DNA of 34,260 nucleotides from the NCBI RefSeq assembly GCF_947654165.1, contig NZ_CANTKB010000034.1:1-34260 (forward strand), given 5' to 3'. This stretch comes from an uncultured Blautia sp. (GTDB lineage: Bacteria > Bacillota > Clostridia > Lachnospirales > Lachnospiraceae). Positions 1 to 9,161 of this stretch are shown here, piece by piece; the first letter of the stretch is position 1; every line of letters starts with the position of its first letter. The notes below the pieces were generated by a model. The model ran no database searches, was not told the origin of the DNA, and worked only from the letters and a program-made list of their open reading frames with translations. A program made the position numbers and the translations under genes.

Positions 1-24
1 TTCACTGTTCAGTTATCAAGGTTC
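1..24 (-). other. rRNA operon leader segment (16S lies off the left edge)
   Basis: Read on the minus strand this end gives GAACCTTGATAACTGAACAG and then TGAA. It resembles the conserved leader/spacer sequence (CTTGAAAACTGAA type) that precedes 16S rRNA and occurs in rRNA spacers of Firmicutes. Together with the two strong promoters just upstream, it implies that an rRNA operon starts immediately left of the window, transcribed leftward. No mature rRNA is inside the window. Confidence 0.6.
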
Positions 25-49
25 CTGTCGTTCTTGCGACAGCCATATT

Positions 50-78
50 AGATTATCACATCTTTCTGAGCTTGTCAA
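50..78 (-). promoter_or_regulatory. rRNA promoter P2
   Basis: The minus strand carries TTGACA (73-78), a 17-bp spacer and TAATCT (50-55). The -10 is followed by a short AT stretch and then GCTGTCGCAAGA, the same arrangement as at the upstream promoter. A perfect -35 with optimal spacing ahead of an rRNA leader fits the downstream member of a tandem rRNA promoter pair. Confidence 0.75.
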
Positions 79-153
79 GAACTTTTTCTATTTTTTTGAA
101 ACTTTTTTTCTGAGCTGTTTCCCGCTCATGTGCTCTCTTGCGACAGCTCAATT

Positions 154-182
154 AGAATATCACAGTTATTTACCATTGTCAA
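154..182 (-). promoter_or_regulatory. rRNA promoter P1
   Basis: The minus strand has TTGACA (177-182), a 17-bp spacer and TATTCT (154-159), followed by AATTGAGCTGTCGCAAGA. The same GCTGTCGCAAGA occurs after P2 about 104 bp downstream, so the two promoters appear to be a duplicated module. A homopolymer-rich AT stretch separates them. Confidence 0.72.
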
Positions 183-249
183 CATCTTTTTTCAAAAATT
201 TCATTTTATTTTTTATCACCCCCTAATTCGCCAATGTTCCACCTTCTAT

Positions 250-1308
250 TTACTTTTTAATCATTTTGATCAATCTTTTGATTCCAGCCATAACAACCAA
301 AACTATCAGCCAAGCTGCAGATCCTACACAGACCAGGCTCGCAATCATAGAACCTGCGTTCAAATCACCCAATAATTTTCCGTATAGATCTAATCCCACA
401 ATCAGAAAATGTGTAACCATAAGAATCGCTGCAAGAACCATCTGTGCAAATATGCTAGAATGATTTTCATGTAATTTCTTATATCCCCATATGGTAAGCA
501 TAATGATTGCCGCAAGCAATGCGATTATACTAATAGCTGCAAAATTGCTTCTTACACTGTTTCGCATCCCTGTACGTATAGCTTGAATAACAACAATTGG
601 CATCGCTCCGATCCACAGAGACACTGACGACTTATCCATATTACATTTTTCATTGATGGTTTTGTAAAATAGTAATTGAGAAGGGTTTAATTTCTCAGGA
701 TCAGCATTTCGTAAATGATAGTAACTGATTATTTTATGATAAATAGCTTTTTTTAAAGTTCTGTGTTGCAGCATTTTTGCAAATTCCTGAAGAAACTCCG
801 GTTGATGCAGGGCTTCCTGATATTCTTCTTTTTCAAAAAAAGCCTGGAACAATTTTACTTTTTCACAATAATTTGGCTGTAACAGAATATTCATTTCCGC
901 CAACGCTCTTAGTACTGTCTCATGTAGTTTTTCCTGTTCTTTCTGACCGGCGTTTTCAAGTACAGAGTCAAAATGATAGTCCCTGTTCTCTTCCTTTGGA
1001 GGCTTCTGTTTTTCTTTGTAATTCTGTCTATAACCTTTCTGAAAATCAAACTTTATTTCTTCTTCTGCTGCTTCTTTCTCTTCAGCCTGTGGCTCTTGAT
1101 ACTGTCTTTCTTCTGTTCTGGTTTGTTGTTCTGGCTTTTGTCTGGCAGTTCTGCTTAAAACTCTATATGCCTCATGAATCTGCTGAAACTCTTCCGGAAA
1201 CTCTTCCGGATGATATTTTTTTGAAAGCTCTGCATATGCCCGCTTAATTTCATCTCTGGTTGCATCTGCTTTTAACCCTAATACATCAAGTGCAGTCAGT
1301 TTGTCCAT
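250..1308 (-). CDS. membrane-anchored J-domain protein with HPE in place of HPD
   Basis: This 352-residue protein starts with a short J-domain (about 1-58): the helix II/III pattern KRAYAELSKKYHPEE...FQQIHEAYRVLS is clear. The canonical HPD tripeptide, which triggers Hsp70 ATPase in this family, reads HPE at 33-35. Residues 58-125 are highly charged and probably disordered. The C-terminal third has about three hydrophobic segments (near 257-275, 286-306, 320-342), so the J-domain is probably tethered to the cytoplasmic membrane. It lacks the G/F, zinc-finger and substrate domains of DnaJ. The start overlaps the end of the Hsp70 gene by 13 bp, which argues for co-translation as a dedicated co-chaperone, like E. 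coli DjlB/DjlC with HscC. The partner assignment is inferred. Confidence 0.82.
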   Translation of the reverse strand: MDKLTALDVLGLKADATRDEIKRAYAELSKKYHPEEFPEEFQQIHEAYRVLSRTARQKPEQQTRTEERQYQEPQAEEKEAAEEEIKFDFQKGYRQNYKEKQKPPKEENRDYHFDSVLENAGQKEQEKLHETVLRALAEMNILLQPNYCEKVKLFQAFFEKEEYQEALHQPEFLQEFAKMLQHRTLKKAIYHKIISYYHLRNADPEKLNPSQLLFYKTINEKCNMDKSSVSLWIGAMPIVVIQAIRTGMRNSVRSNFAAISIIALLAAIIMLTIWGYKKLHENHSSIFAQMVLAAILMVTHFLIVGLDLYGKLLGDLNAGSMIASLVCVGSAAWLIVLVVMAGIKRLIKMIKK

Positions 1309-3068
1309 TTTTTACGCCCCCCTTCTCCCAAAAAATCTTCATCTTCTTCCTCTTCTTCATATTCATATTCATCCACGGTAAACAGTTCCCCAAACGGATC
1401 ATAATTTTCCAACTGCTCGATCATATGCTCTAAATATTGACGGTACTTTCTTATCTGATGCATATTTTGCTGTGTGAGAAGATAATCAAAATAGCGGATT
1501 GCTTCTTGAATCTGTTCTCTTATTGAAATTGGTACCTCCTCATATAATGCCTGAAGTTTTTCAAGAACATATTTATTTTCTGATATATCTTTTGGATGAA
1601 TCTTTAATTTTGAAAGTTCTTCTATTTTCTGCCTCATCTCTTCTTCATCCATGGTTTCGGATATTACCTTTGTTATTTTTTGCCCGCTGGAAACAACCGT
1701 TATATCTACAATGAGAATCCCATTAAGATCGTATGTGAAACGGATGTCAACTGCTTCTTCCCCTTTTCTTTTCTTAGGCACCCGCACGTCTACCTTACCC
1801 AATAACAAATTATCCTTTGCGTAGTTTCTTTCTCCTTGCAAAATCTCAATATCTAATTGGGTCTGATGATCATAAGAAGTATAAAATCTCTTTACCTTTG
1901 AACACGGCAGTGTGGAATTACGTTCCACAATAGGTGACATATAGGGCTGCTCCGGATCAGCATGATTGCAGATACTGGTTCCAAGAGTAAATGGACAGAT
2001 ATCTGTAAGCACATAATCTTTGACTTGATTCTTTCTCTCCTTTACTCCGCATACAAAACCCACACCTCGTGCCACGATCTCATCACAATTCATAGTAACA
2101 ATCGGTGCTTTTCTGAAAAGATGCTGAATATACGATTGAATCAATGGCATTTTGCTGGAGCCGCCTACCATTACAACGGTATTAATATCCTGCACATTGA
2201 AATTTCCATCTTTGAGTGCATGGGTAAGGACTTTCTTTATCCTCATGAAAACAGAGGCACTTTCTTCCATGAGACGGTGATTGTCATAAATGCTTTGGTA
2301 TGTATTTCCCCTTATAACGGCAGTCATTGTGGCAGTTTCCTGATCTGTAAGTGCTTTCTTGCAAATTTCTGCCTGTTTTAAAATAACAGCCTCTTCTGTA
2401 GAAGTTAAATCTTCCCGGTCAATCCCATGTTCTTTCAAAAAATTTTCCAACATAATCTGATGAAAATCATCCCCGCCCAGGTGATTATCTCCTGACACTG
2501 ACAAAATTTCTACCATCGTGTCAAAACATTCTACAATAGAGACATCCAGCGTGCCGCCTCCAAAGTCAAATACCAAAAACAGTTGTTCTTCTTCCGTATC
2601 AAAATAGGAGGCAAGAGCTGCTGCACTTGGTTCATTGATAATTCTTTGTACTTTTATTCCTGCAAGTGCTCCTGCCCGTTTCGTTGCTACTCTCTGCTTA
2701 TCATGAAAATATGCAGGAACAGAAATCACAGCCTCCTCCACAGGTTCTCCTAAATATTTTTCCGCATCTTCCAGAATAGAACGAATAATAAAACTACTTA
2801 ATTCCTCTGGTAAAAATTCTCTGTTCCCTAAAGAAATCTTTGTATTTTTTCCCATTTCTTTTTTAAATGATGCGGCTGTAGATTCCGGATGCGTAATCAA
2901 TCTTTCTTTTGCAATTTCTCCTGTGACAATGGTACCATCTTCCATTAAACTGACTACACTTGGTGTCAAAAACGACCCAAAACTGTTGGGAATCAATTCT
3001 ACTCTGTCTTCTCTGTAAACCGCTCCCAATGAATTTGTAGTTCCTAGATCAATGCCAATCACTGCCAT
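1296..3068 (-). CDS. Hsp70-family chaperone (DnaK/HscC-like)
   Basis: An ATP-dependent Hsp70 chaperone of 590 residues. Actin-fold signatures are intact: IDLGTTNS (6-13), SVPAYF (about 117-122), NEPSAAA (145-151), DFGGGTLDVS (168-177) and VGGSSKMP (301-308). A substrate-binding domain follows, then a helical lid and an acidic tail (EYEEEEEDED). I chose the ATG at 3068, where MAVIGIDLGTTNS begins at the usual family position behind a GGGGGA ribosome site. An in-frame start at 3134 would add 22 residues and overlap the MFS gene. It lies 16 bp after the MFS gene and overlaps the membrane J-protein gene. It is shorter and more divergent than housekeeping DnaK and lacks grpE/dnaJ neighbours, so a specialised HscC-type role is more likely. 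Confidence 0.9.
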   Translation of the reverse strand: MAVIGIDLGTTNSLGAVYREDRVELIPNSFGSFLTPSVVSLMEDGTIVTGEIAKERLITHPESTAASFKKEMGKNTKISLGNREFLPEELSSFIIRSILEDAEKYLGEPVEEAVISVPAYFHDKQRVATKRAGALAGIKVQRIINEPSAAALASYFDTEEEQLFLVFDFGGGTLDVSIVECFDTMVEILSVSGDNHLGGDDFHQIMLENFLKEHGIDREDLTSTEEAVILKQAEICKKALTDQETATMTAVIRGNTYQSIYDNHRLMEESASVFMRIKKVLTHALKDGNFNVQDINTVVMVGGSSKMPLIQSYIQHLFRKAPIVTMNCDEIVARGVGFVCGVKERKNQVKDYVLTDICPFTLGTSICNHADPEQPYMSPIVERNSTLPCSKVKRFYTSYDHQTQLDIEILQGERNYAKDNLLLGKVDVRVPKKRKGEEAVDIRFTYDLNGILIVDITVVSSGQKITKVISETMDEEEMRQKIEELSKLKIHPKDISENKYVLEKLQALYEEVPISIREQIQEAIRYFDYLLTQQNMHQIRKYRQYLEHMIEQLENYDPFGELFTVDEYEYEEEEEDEDFLGEGGRKKWTN

Positions 3069-3084
3069 AATGCTTCCCCCTTTT

Positions 3085-4350
3085 TTATTCTTTCGTATCT
3101 GTCTGATACAGCAAAGAATATGTTTTTCTGTCAATAACAGCCAAAATCATGTAACAAACAGTTCCTGCAAATCCCACACAGGCAATCATTTTCCACGCAC
3201 TCAGTATAGAACCGGATTCCAGCAAACCTCCTATGATCCACTGAGAACCATACATGGATATTCCAAGAAAGATACTGGACACTGAAGAAATTCTTCCTCT
3301 GTGTGATGCTGGAATCCGTCTGGTGAGATAGGGATAGGATCCCAGTGTAGTCATAATCTCTCCCACTGTAAAGATTACCATAGAAACGTAATACATGGGA
3401 ACCATTCCCTGAATAAACAAATACATTCCCAGACTGAACCATACCAGAAGCTGCCCAAGTGCCAGCTTCGTAATATCCTGAAGTTTTTGTGCTGCTTTTG
3501 TCAAAATGGGTGTCCCCATAATCACCACCAGCCCGTTCAGGCTGGTCATCATACCAAAATATACTGCTCCTTTTGCATCATAAAGATGCTCCATATTCAA
3601 AGGAATCAAGAAATTGAATTGAGTGTAAGAAAACTGATACACTGCCCAACAGGTCAAAAACAGCAGGATCACTTTCTGACTGCATAAAATTTTCCAGGTA
3701 GACTGGGTACGCTGTGCCTGCTCATAAACATTCTTCTTTTCTTCTCTCACCGGGGTGATATCTTTGATAAAAAAGAAGATTAAAACAGTCGAAGAGAACG
3801 TTGTCAGCCCATCAATGGCATATGCCAGTCCCAGATGGTTCTGGAACAGGATTCCTCCTATAGACGGTGCCAGAATCAATCCCAGATTTAATCCCAGATA
3901 AATTAAGCTATATGCTCTCTCCCGATCTTCTGTACTGCTTAAATCTGCAACCAGTGCATCGTAGGAAGGATTTTCCATGGTCTGAAATACACTTGCAGTA
4001 AAAAACAATAAAATCTGTGTCATGGAAACAGGAATCGCAGCCGCAATAAAATAACAGATGACAGTCACCATATCACAGACCAGAATCAGATTCTTTTTAT
4101 TATAGTGGTCTGCAAGTTTTCCGCCCAGAAGATTCACAGGGAACTGGATAATTCCTAAGGTTATGGTAATCCTTGCAATCTCCTGGGGATTCATCCCCAG
4201 TTTATTACTGAGGATCAAAGTCAGCATAGGCCAGATCATAGCACCCATGTTTGTTGCTGCCTTTCCCCAGAACAAAACATAAAGTTCTCTTCTCAACCCT
4301 CTGTATTGCCCGAAAAGCTTCCAAAATATCTTCTTTATACTTGCCGTCAT
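3085..4350 (-). CDS. MFS family transporter
   Basis: A 421-residue polytopic membrane protein with about 12 hydrophobic helices and the major facilitator motif between helices 2 and 3 (GGKLADHYNKKNLI, about 75-88). MFS proteins are proton- or gradient-driven exporters or importers. The family resembles drug and metabolite exporters, but the substrate cannot be read from sequence. The gene begins 3 bp after radA and ends 16 bp before the Hsp70 gene, so it sits in the radA-MFS-Hsp70-J operon. Its functional link to those genes is unclear. Confidence 0.88.
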   Translation of the reverse strand: MTASIKKIFWKLFGQYRGLRRELYVLFWGKAATNMGAMIWPMLTLILSNKLGMNPQEIARITITLGIIQFPVNLLGGKLADHYNKKNLILVCDMVTVICYFIAAAIPVSMTQILLFFTASVFQTMENPSYDALVADLSSTEDRERAYSLIYLGLNLGLILAPSIGGILFQNHLGLAYAIDGLTTFSSTVLIFFFIKDITPVREEKKNVYEQAQRTQSTWKILCSQKVILLFLTCWAVYQFSYTQFNFLIPLNMEHLYDAKGAVYFGMMTSLNGLVVIMGTPILTKAAQKLQDITKLALGQLLVWFSLGMYLFIQGMVPMYYVSMVIFTVGEIMTTLGSYPYLTRRIPASHRGRISSVSSIFLGISMYGSQWIIGGLLESGSILSAWKMIACVGFAGTVCYMILAVIDRKTYSLLYQTDTKE

Positions 4351-4353
4351 TTT

Positions 4354-5727
4354 TTAAATATACCCCATCGCTTCTTTAATATTTGCCACGCCAAAAAGCC
4401 GGATCTGATAAGTTCCCTGAATCGATTCTACATTTGCTTTTGGCATAATACAGGTGGTAAAGCCCAGCTTCTCTGCTTCTTTCACTCTGGTTTCAGCCAT
4501 GCTCACACCTCGTACTTCTCCGGAAAGACCAACCTCTCCAAAAATTAAAATACCCGGATCAATCACTTTATTTTTAAAACTGGATACCACTGCCATAACT
4601 ACACCCAGGTCTATCGCCGGTTCTCCGAGTTTCATCCCTCCTGCCAGATTCACATAGGCATCGCAGTCTCCCAGATGAAGTCCCGCCCTTTTCTCCAAGA
4701 CTGCCATAAGAAGATTTACACGGTTATAATCAATTCCTACCGAAGTTCTTCTGGGAAGTCCGAAATTGGTGCGTGTCACCAACGCCTGAATTTCAATCAA
4801 TATAGGTCTGGTCCCTTCTATAGAACAGACCACCACAGAACCGGAGGCATCTGTAGGTCTGCCGTTCAGCATAGCCTGAGAAGGATTTTTCACCTCGATC
4901 AGTCCCTTTTCCTGCATTTCAAATACACCAATCTCATTGGTGGAACCGAAACGATTCTTGACACTGCGAAGAATCCGGTAGGCTACCTGGCGGTCTCCCT
5001 CGAAATATAAAACTGTATCCACCATATGTTCCAGAACTCTTGGCCCTGCTACGCTTCCGTCTTTCGTCACATGCCCCACAATAAACATGGAAATCCCCAT
5101 TCCCTTGGCAATCTGCATCAAAACTCCTGTGGACTCCCGAACCTGAGATACACTGCCCGGAGCCGAGGATACCTGGTCATTGTACATGGTCTGGATAGAG
5201 TCAATCACTACCATTTCCGGTCTGGTACGTTCAATCGTGCTTCGGACAGCTTCCAGATTAGTCTCGCACAGAAGTAAAAGCCGGTCATTAAATTCCCCGA
5301 TTCTCCTGGCCCGCAGCTTAATCTGCCGCAGTGACTCCTCCCCTGATATATAAAGCACCTTATGCTGTTTCGCAGTCAGTTCCCGGCAGACCTGAAGCAA
5401 GAGCGTGGACTTCCCGATTCCCGGATCTCCCCCTACTAAAACCATAGAGCCAGGTACGATTCCTCCTCCCAGCACACGGTCTAACTCTTCAATCTGTGTC
5501 AGAACCCTGTCATCTTCCTGTATCTCAATGCTGGATAACTGAACCGGTTCACTTTTTCCCAGCCCGCTTCCTAATCCACTTTTCGCTGATGTATTTTTTG
5601 AAGCGGTCACGGTAAGTTCCTCTACAAAAGTGTTCCACTCCCTGCATCCCGGACATTGTCCCATCCATTTTGATGATTCATATCCACAATTCTGACAAAA
5701 AAATGCTGTCTTTTTTCCTTTTGCCAT
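4354..5727 (-). CDS. radA: DNA repair protein RadA
   Basis: RadA (Sms) is a RecA-like, branch-migrating helicase that helps process recombination intermediates. The 457-residue protein has the full family layout: an N-terminal four-cysteine zinc finger (C11-x2-C14 and C25-x2-C28), a RecA core with Walker A GGDPGIGKST (99-108), the RadA-specific KNRFGST motif near residue 257, and a C-terminal Lon-protease-like domain (from about 270). Length and motif order match the family, so it should be functional. A GAGAGG ribosome site lies 5-6 bp upstream of the ATG. It heads a tight operon with the MFS, Hsp70 and J-protein genes. Confidence 0.96.
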   Translation of the reverse strand: MAKGKKTAFFCQNCGYESSKWMGQCPGCREWNTFVEELTVTASKNTSAKSGLGSGLGKSEPVQLSSIEIQEDDRVLTQIEELDRVLGGGIVPGSMVLVGGDPGIGKSTLLLQVCRELTAKQHKVLYISGEESLRQIKLRARRIGEFNDRLLLLCETNLEAVRSTIERTRPEMVVIDSIQTMYNDQVSSAPGSVSQVRESTGVLMQIAKGMGISMFIVGHVTKDGSVAGPRVLEHMVDTVLYFEGDRQVAYRILRSVKNRFGSTNEIGVFEMQEKGLIEVKNPSQAMLNGRPTDASGSVVVCSIEGTRPILIEIQALVTRTNFGLPRRTSVGIDYNRVNLLMAVLEKRAGLHLGDCDAYVNLAGGMKLGEPAIDLGVVMAVVSSFKNKVIDPGILIFGEVGLSGEVRGVSMAETRVKEAEKLGFTTCIMPKANVESIQGTYQIRLFGVANIKEAMGYI

Positions 5728-5753
5728 AAAAACCTCTCTTTTTTAAATAGAAA

Positions 5754-5782
5754 CAGGGCCGGAAATAACCATCCCAGCCCTG
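5754..5782 (-). terminator. hairpin terminator after the 137-residue protein gene
   Basis: CAGGGC (5754-5759) pairs with GCCCTG (5777-5782), and a T-rich run follows on the minus strand. It lies between the stop of the 137-residue protein gene and radA. The U-tract is interrupted, so termination may be partial and allow read-through into radA. Confidence 0.5.
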
Positions 5783-5800
5783 ACATTCATCTTTTTACTC

Positions 5801-6214
5801 TTAAATTCTTTCAATACTTACAGCAACCTGCTCCGCCTGCTCAAGTTCTACGCTAAAGGATAATTTTCCTCCCAAATTTGTCTTCATCTGGCCGGCTTCT
5901 TCTCCGTCGATCACAACCTTGTACTGGGCATCTTCTTCCAGTTCCACAGTAATCTGTGCATCCTTTGGGCCTTCCACAGTAAAGCTCATTTTATTTTCTT
6001 CCACATCCAGATTCAGCACAGTTGTACCTGGTACGGACTCATAAACGAACATACCGTTTCTCTCTAGTTTGGTAATCTCATTATATGTCTTAACTTTGTA
6101 CATGTCACCGCCGTGTTCAAAATCAGATACTTTTGATTTCTGAGCCAGTTCATAGTTTCCAAAGCTAATCATTCCATTTCCTTCTGTACGAATTAATTCT
6201 TTTACAACTGACAT
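5801..6214 (-). CDS. small beta-rich protein of the 'endosialidase'-annotated type
   Basis: A 137-residue acidic protein with no signal peptide or membrane segment. The second half alternates short hydrophobic strands (VLNLDVEENKMSFTVEG, QITVELEEDAQYKVVIDG, KLSFSVELEQ), which suggests a small beta-sandwich. From memory, similar proteins beside clpC/radA in Lachnospiraceae are labelled 'endosialidase', but I see no catalytic motif supporting that, so the name should not be taken as function. It lies 65 bp downstream of clpC and has a hairpin after its stop. It may be read through from clpC, which would make it stress-linked; that is inference. Confidence 0.75.
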   Translation of the reverse strand: MSVVKELIRTEGNGMISFGNYELAQKSKVSDFEHGGDMYKVKTYNEITKLERNGMFVYESVPGTTVLNLDVEENKMSFTVEGPKDAQITVELEEDAQYKVVIDGEEAGQMKTNLGGKLSFSVELEQAEQVAVSIERI

Positions 6215-6279
6215 ACTTATGTTCCTCCCACTTATGTCTTTCGTTACATATCAATATTACCATAAACGATTCTTTTTTT

Positions 6280-8730
6280 CTAGTCATTCTGTACATTTAC
6301 CATAAATTTTATCTTCTGTTTAGACAAACCTACCAAAACCTGATCACCGGTCTTAATCTTTCCTTCCAGGATTTCCTCTGCCATAGCATCTTCAATCTTA
6401 TTCTGGATAGCACGTTTCAAAGGACGAGCCCCATATTTGGGATCAAAACCTTCTTTGGCAATCAGTTCTTTCACACTGTCTCTGATCTTTACTTCAATAT
6501 TCATCTGGGTTTTACAGCGGTTTACAAATTCTTTCAAAAGAAGTCCCACAATCTTTTTGATTTCATCCTTATTCAGCATATGGAATACAATGATATCATC
6601 AATACGATTTAAAAATTCCGGTTTAAACAACCGTTTCACTTCTTCCATAACGCTGTCTTTCATTTTCTGATAATCTGCTTTTTCATCATCTGCTGCACCA
6701 AAGCCCAGTCTCTTTGGTTCTACAATAGCCTGAGCTCCTGCATTGGAGGTCATAATAATAATGGTTTCTTTAAAATCTATCTTTCGTCCCTGTGCATCTG
6801 TGATATGACCATCATCCAGCACTTGAAGCAGAATATTAAACACATCTGGATGAGCTTTTTCAATCTCATCAAAAAGCAATACACTGTACGGATTTCTTCT
6901 TACTTTTTCACTAAGCTGGCCGCCTTCTTCATACCCTACATATCCCGGAGGTGAACCGATCAGCTTAGACACGCTGTGTTTTTCCATATATTCCGACATA
7001 TCTACACGGATCATGGCATCTTCACTTCCAAATACAGCCTCCGCAAGTGCCTTGGAAAGCTCTGTCTTTCCCACACCGGTAGGTCCAAGAAGAAGGAAAG
7101 AACCGATTGGACGTTTCGGATCTTTTAATCCCACCCGTCCTCTTTTAATTGCCTTTGCCACTGCTTCCACTGCTTCATTCTGTCCGATCACACGCTTATG
7201 AAGCACATTTTCCAGCTTTGCAAGACGTTTTGACTCGCCTTCTGTCAGTTTCTTCACCGGAATCTTCGTCCATTCTGCCACCACCAGAGCAATATGCTCC
7301 TGCGTCACTGTAAGTTTTTTGTTTTTACAATTCTTTTCAAAACGTTTTTTTGCCTTCTCGATCTGCTCTTCTATCGCTTCTTGTTCTTTCTGGATCTCAC
7401 TTGCTTTTTTGAAATCCTGATTCATCACTGCTTCTTCTTTTTCTCTGTATAATTCCTGAAGATTCCACTCTGCCTCCTGCAGCCCTTCCGGTGTCTTAAA
7501 TCCGGCAAGCTGAACCTTTGCACAGGCTTCATCCAGCAAATCCAGTGCTTTATCCGGCAAAAAACGGTCATTAATATAACGGCTTCCCATAGCAACAGCA
7601 GCTTCCACAGCACTGTCTTCTATGGTCACTCCATGGTGTTTTTCATAATACGGCAGCAACCCTCTTAAAATAGCTTCTGCCTCTTCTTTGGTAGGCTCTT
7701 CCACCATCACCGGCTGGAACCGGCGTTCAAGAGCAGCATCTTTTTCAATGTGTTTTCTGTATTCCTCTATGGTCGTTGCACCGATTAACTGAATCTCTCC
7801 TCTGGAAAGAGAGGGTTTCAAAATATTAGAGGCATCCAAAGCACCCTCTGCCCCACCTGCTCCGATCAATGTATGAAGCTCATCCAGGAACAAAAGGATT
7901 CTCTTATCATTGGCAACTTCTGCAATGACCCGCTTAATGCGCTCTTCAAACTCTCCTCTGTATTTTGATCCGGCAACCATAGCTGACAAATCCAGAACAA
8001 CAATCCGTTTATCTGCCATACTTTCCGGCACCAGTCCTCCTACAATCCTCTGAGCCAGACCTTCTGCAATGGCTGTTTTTCCGACTCCCGGTTCTCCGAT
8101 CAGACACGGATTGTTCTTGGTACGTCTGCTGAGGATCTGGATGATACGATTAATTTCTTTTTCTCTCCCCACCACCGGATCTAATTTTCCCATTGCTGCC
8201 TGCTCGGTCAGATCACGGCTAAACTGATCCAGCATAGGTGTGCTGACACTGCTTTGCAAATCTTCTTTCAGAGAATTAGCGTTAAAATTTCCTTCTACAC
8301 CTATGGCTTTCAAAATCTGTACATAAAGCTTCTGTATATTGATACCAAGTGTATGGAGCAGTCTCGCCCCCACACAGTCATACTCTTTTAACATGGCTAT
8401 TAAAAGATGTTCTGTGCCGATCTCTTCGCTGTCCATCTGCTCTGCTTCCGCTTCTGCCACAGCCAGAACCTGTCTGGCTCTAGGGGTATACCCCTGAGGT
8501 TCTTCCAGCAGCACATCAGAAGAAGGAGCCACCAGTTTTTCGATCAGTTCCAAAAGCTTCTCCTGATTCACACCGGCTTCTGACAGGATACGTCCTGCCG
8601 TTCCCTCCTGCACTCCTAAAAGTCCTGCCAGTAAATGTTCTGTCCCCACATAATTATGACTGCAGCGTTTTGCCGTATTCTCTGCCAGTTTTAACGCCTG
8701 AGATGCTAATTTTGAATAATGCTCTTTCAT
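6280..8730 (-). CDS. clpC: ATP-dependent Clp protease ATPase subunit ClpC
   Basis: A Hsp100 unfoldase that feeds substrates to ClpP in protein quality control. The 816-residue protein shows the double Clp-N repeat (1-145), AAA+ domain D1 with Walker A GEPGVGKT (213-220) and Walker B LLFLDELH (about 279-286), a UVR-type coiled middle region (EEAVMNQDFKKASEIQKEQE, about 432-451), and D2 with Walker A GPTGVGKT (549-556). A C-terminal ClpB-D2-small domain ends the chain. The UVR middle domain and length identify ClpC rather than ClpA or ClpB. It follows the GntR-type regulator by 34 bp. The usual ctsR-mcsA-mcsB genes are absent here, so control is probably by that regulator. Confidence 0.96.
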   Translation of the reverse strand: MKEHYSKLASQALKLAENTAKRCSHNYVGTEHLLAGLLGVQEGTAGRILSEAGVNQEKLLELIEKLVAPSSDVLLEEPQGYTPRARQVLAVAEAEAEQMDSEEIGTEHLLIAMLKEYDCVGARLLHTLGINIQKLYVQILKAIGVEGNFNANSLKEDLQSSVSTPMLDQFSRDLTEQAAMGKLDPVVGREKEINRIIQILSRRTKNNPCLIGEPGVGKTAIAEGLAQRIVGGLVPESMADKRIVVLDLSAMVAGSKYRGEFEERIKRVIAEVANDKRILLFLDELHTLIGAGGAEGALDASNILKPSLSRGEIQLIGATTIEEYRKHIEKDAALERRFQPVMVEEPTKEEAEAILRGLLPYYEKHHGVTIEDSAVEAAVAMGSRYINDRFLPDKALDLLDEACAKVQLAGFKTPEGLQEAEWNLQELYREKEEAVMNQDFKKASEIQKEQEAIEEQIEKAKKRFEKNCKNKKLTVTQEHIALVVAEWTKIPVKKLTEGESKRLAKLENVLHKRVIGQNEAVEAVAKAIKRGRVGLKDPKRPIGSFLLLGPTGVGKTELSKALAEAVFGSEDAMIRVDMSEYMEKHSVSKLIGSPPGYVGYEEGGQLSEKVRRNPYSVLLFDEIEKAHPDVFNILLQVLDDGHITDAQGRKIDFKETIIIMTSNAGAQAIVEPKRLGFGAADDEKADYQKMKDSVMEEVKRLFKPEFLNRIDDIIVFHMLNKDEIKKIVGLLLKEFVNRCKTQMNIEVKIRDSVKELIAKEGFDPKYGARPLKRAIQNKIEDAMAEEILEGKIKTGDQVLVGLSKQKIKFMVNVQND

Positions 8731-8764
8731 TTACGTCTCCTGTTCTGTCTGATTTTCTATTCTG

Positions 8765-9133
8765 CTATTTATATTCCTCATAAATCTCATCGATCAAAGC
8801 ATGCACTTCCTCCCTGGAGATATTCTTACAGCATCCTCTTGCAAGAACAACTACAAGATCTCGCTTCATTTCTTCCAGTGCACGCATCTTATCACCGTCT
8901 ATGGAAACCATAGCCCCTCTTCTGCGGTCTATCGTAAGGAAACCATCCTGACGCAGTACAGAATATGCTTTGTTTACCGTATGCATATTAATGCCAATGG
9001 TATCTGCCATCTGTCTCACGGAAGGAAGAGAATCTCCCACCTTTAGCTGGTCCGTAGCTATCCCCATGATAATCTGGTTGCATAACTGTATGTATATGGC
9101 CTCGTCACTGTTAAAATCGATTTCGATAAACAT
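8765..9133 (-). CDS. GntR-family regulator (YtrA type) upstream of clpC
   Basis: A 122-residue regulator with a winged helix at about 10-75; the recognition region MADTIGINMHTVNKAYSVL is followed by the wing (GFLTIDRRRGAMVSI). The C-terminal part is only about 45 residues of helix, as in the short YtrA subgroup, which lacks a large ligand-binding domain. It is the first gene of a two-gene unit with clpC. A near-palindrome covers the -10 of its own promoter, pointing to autoregulation and so to control of clpC. The inducing signal is unknown; YtrA regulators often respond to envelope stress. Confidence 0.88.
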   Translation of the reverse strand: MFIEIDFNSDEAIYIQLCNQIIMGIATDQLKVGDSLPSVRQMADTIGINMHTVNKAYSVLRQDGFLTIDRRRGAMVSIDGDKMRALEEMKRDLVVVLARGCCKNISREEVHALIDEIYEEYK

Positions 9134-9161
9134 GGCTTCACCTGCTTTCTTTGGTTTTAAA

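Noticed and set aside
777..1247. 156-residue plus-strand frame
   Set aside because: Antisense to the J-domain gene. The leucine-rich stretch is the complement of its Glu/Lys-rich linker.
5801..6214. Assigning endosialidase activity to the 137-residue protein
   Set aside because: The label is a recalled database name. No catalytic sialidase motif or phage-tail context is visible.
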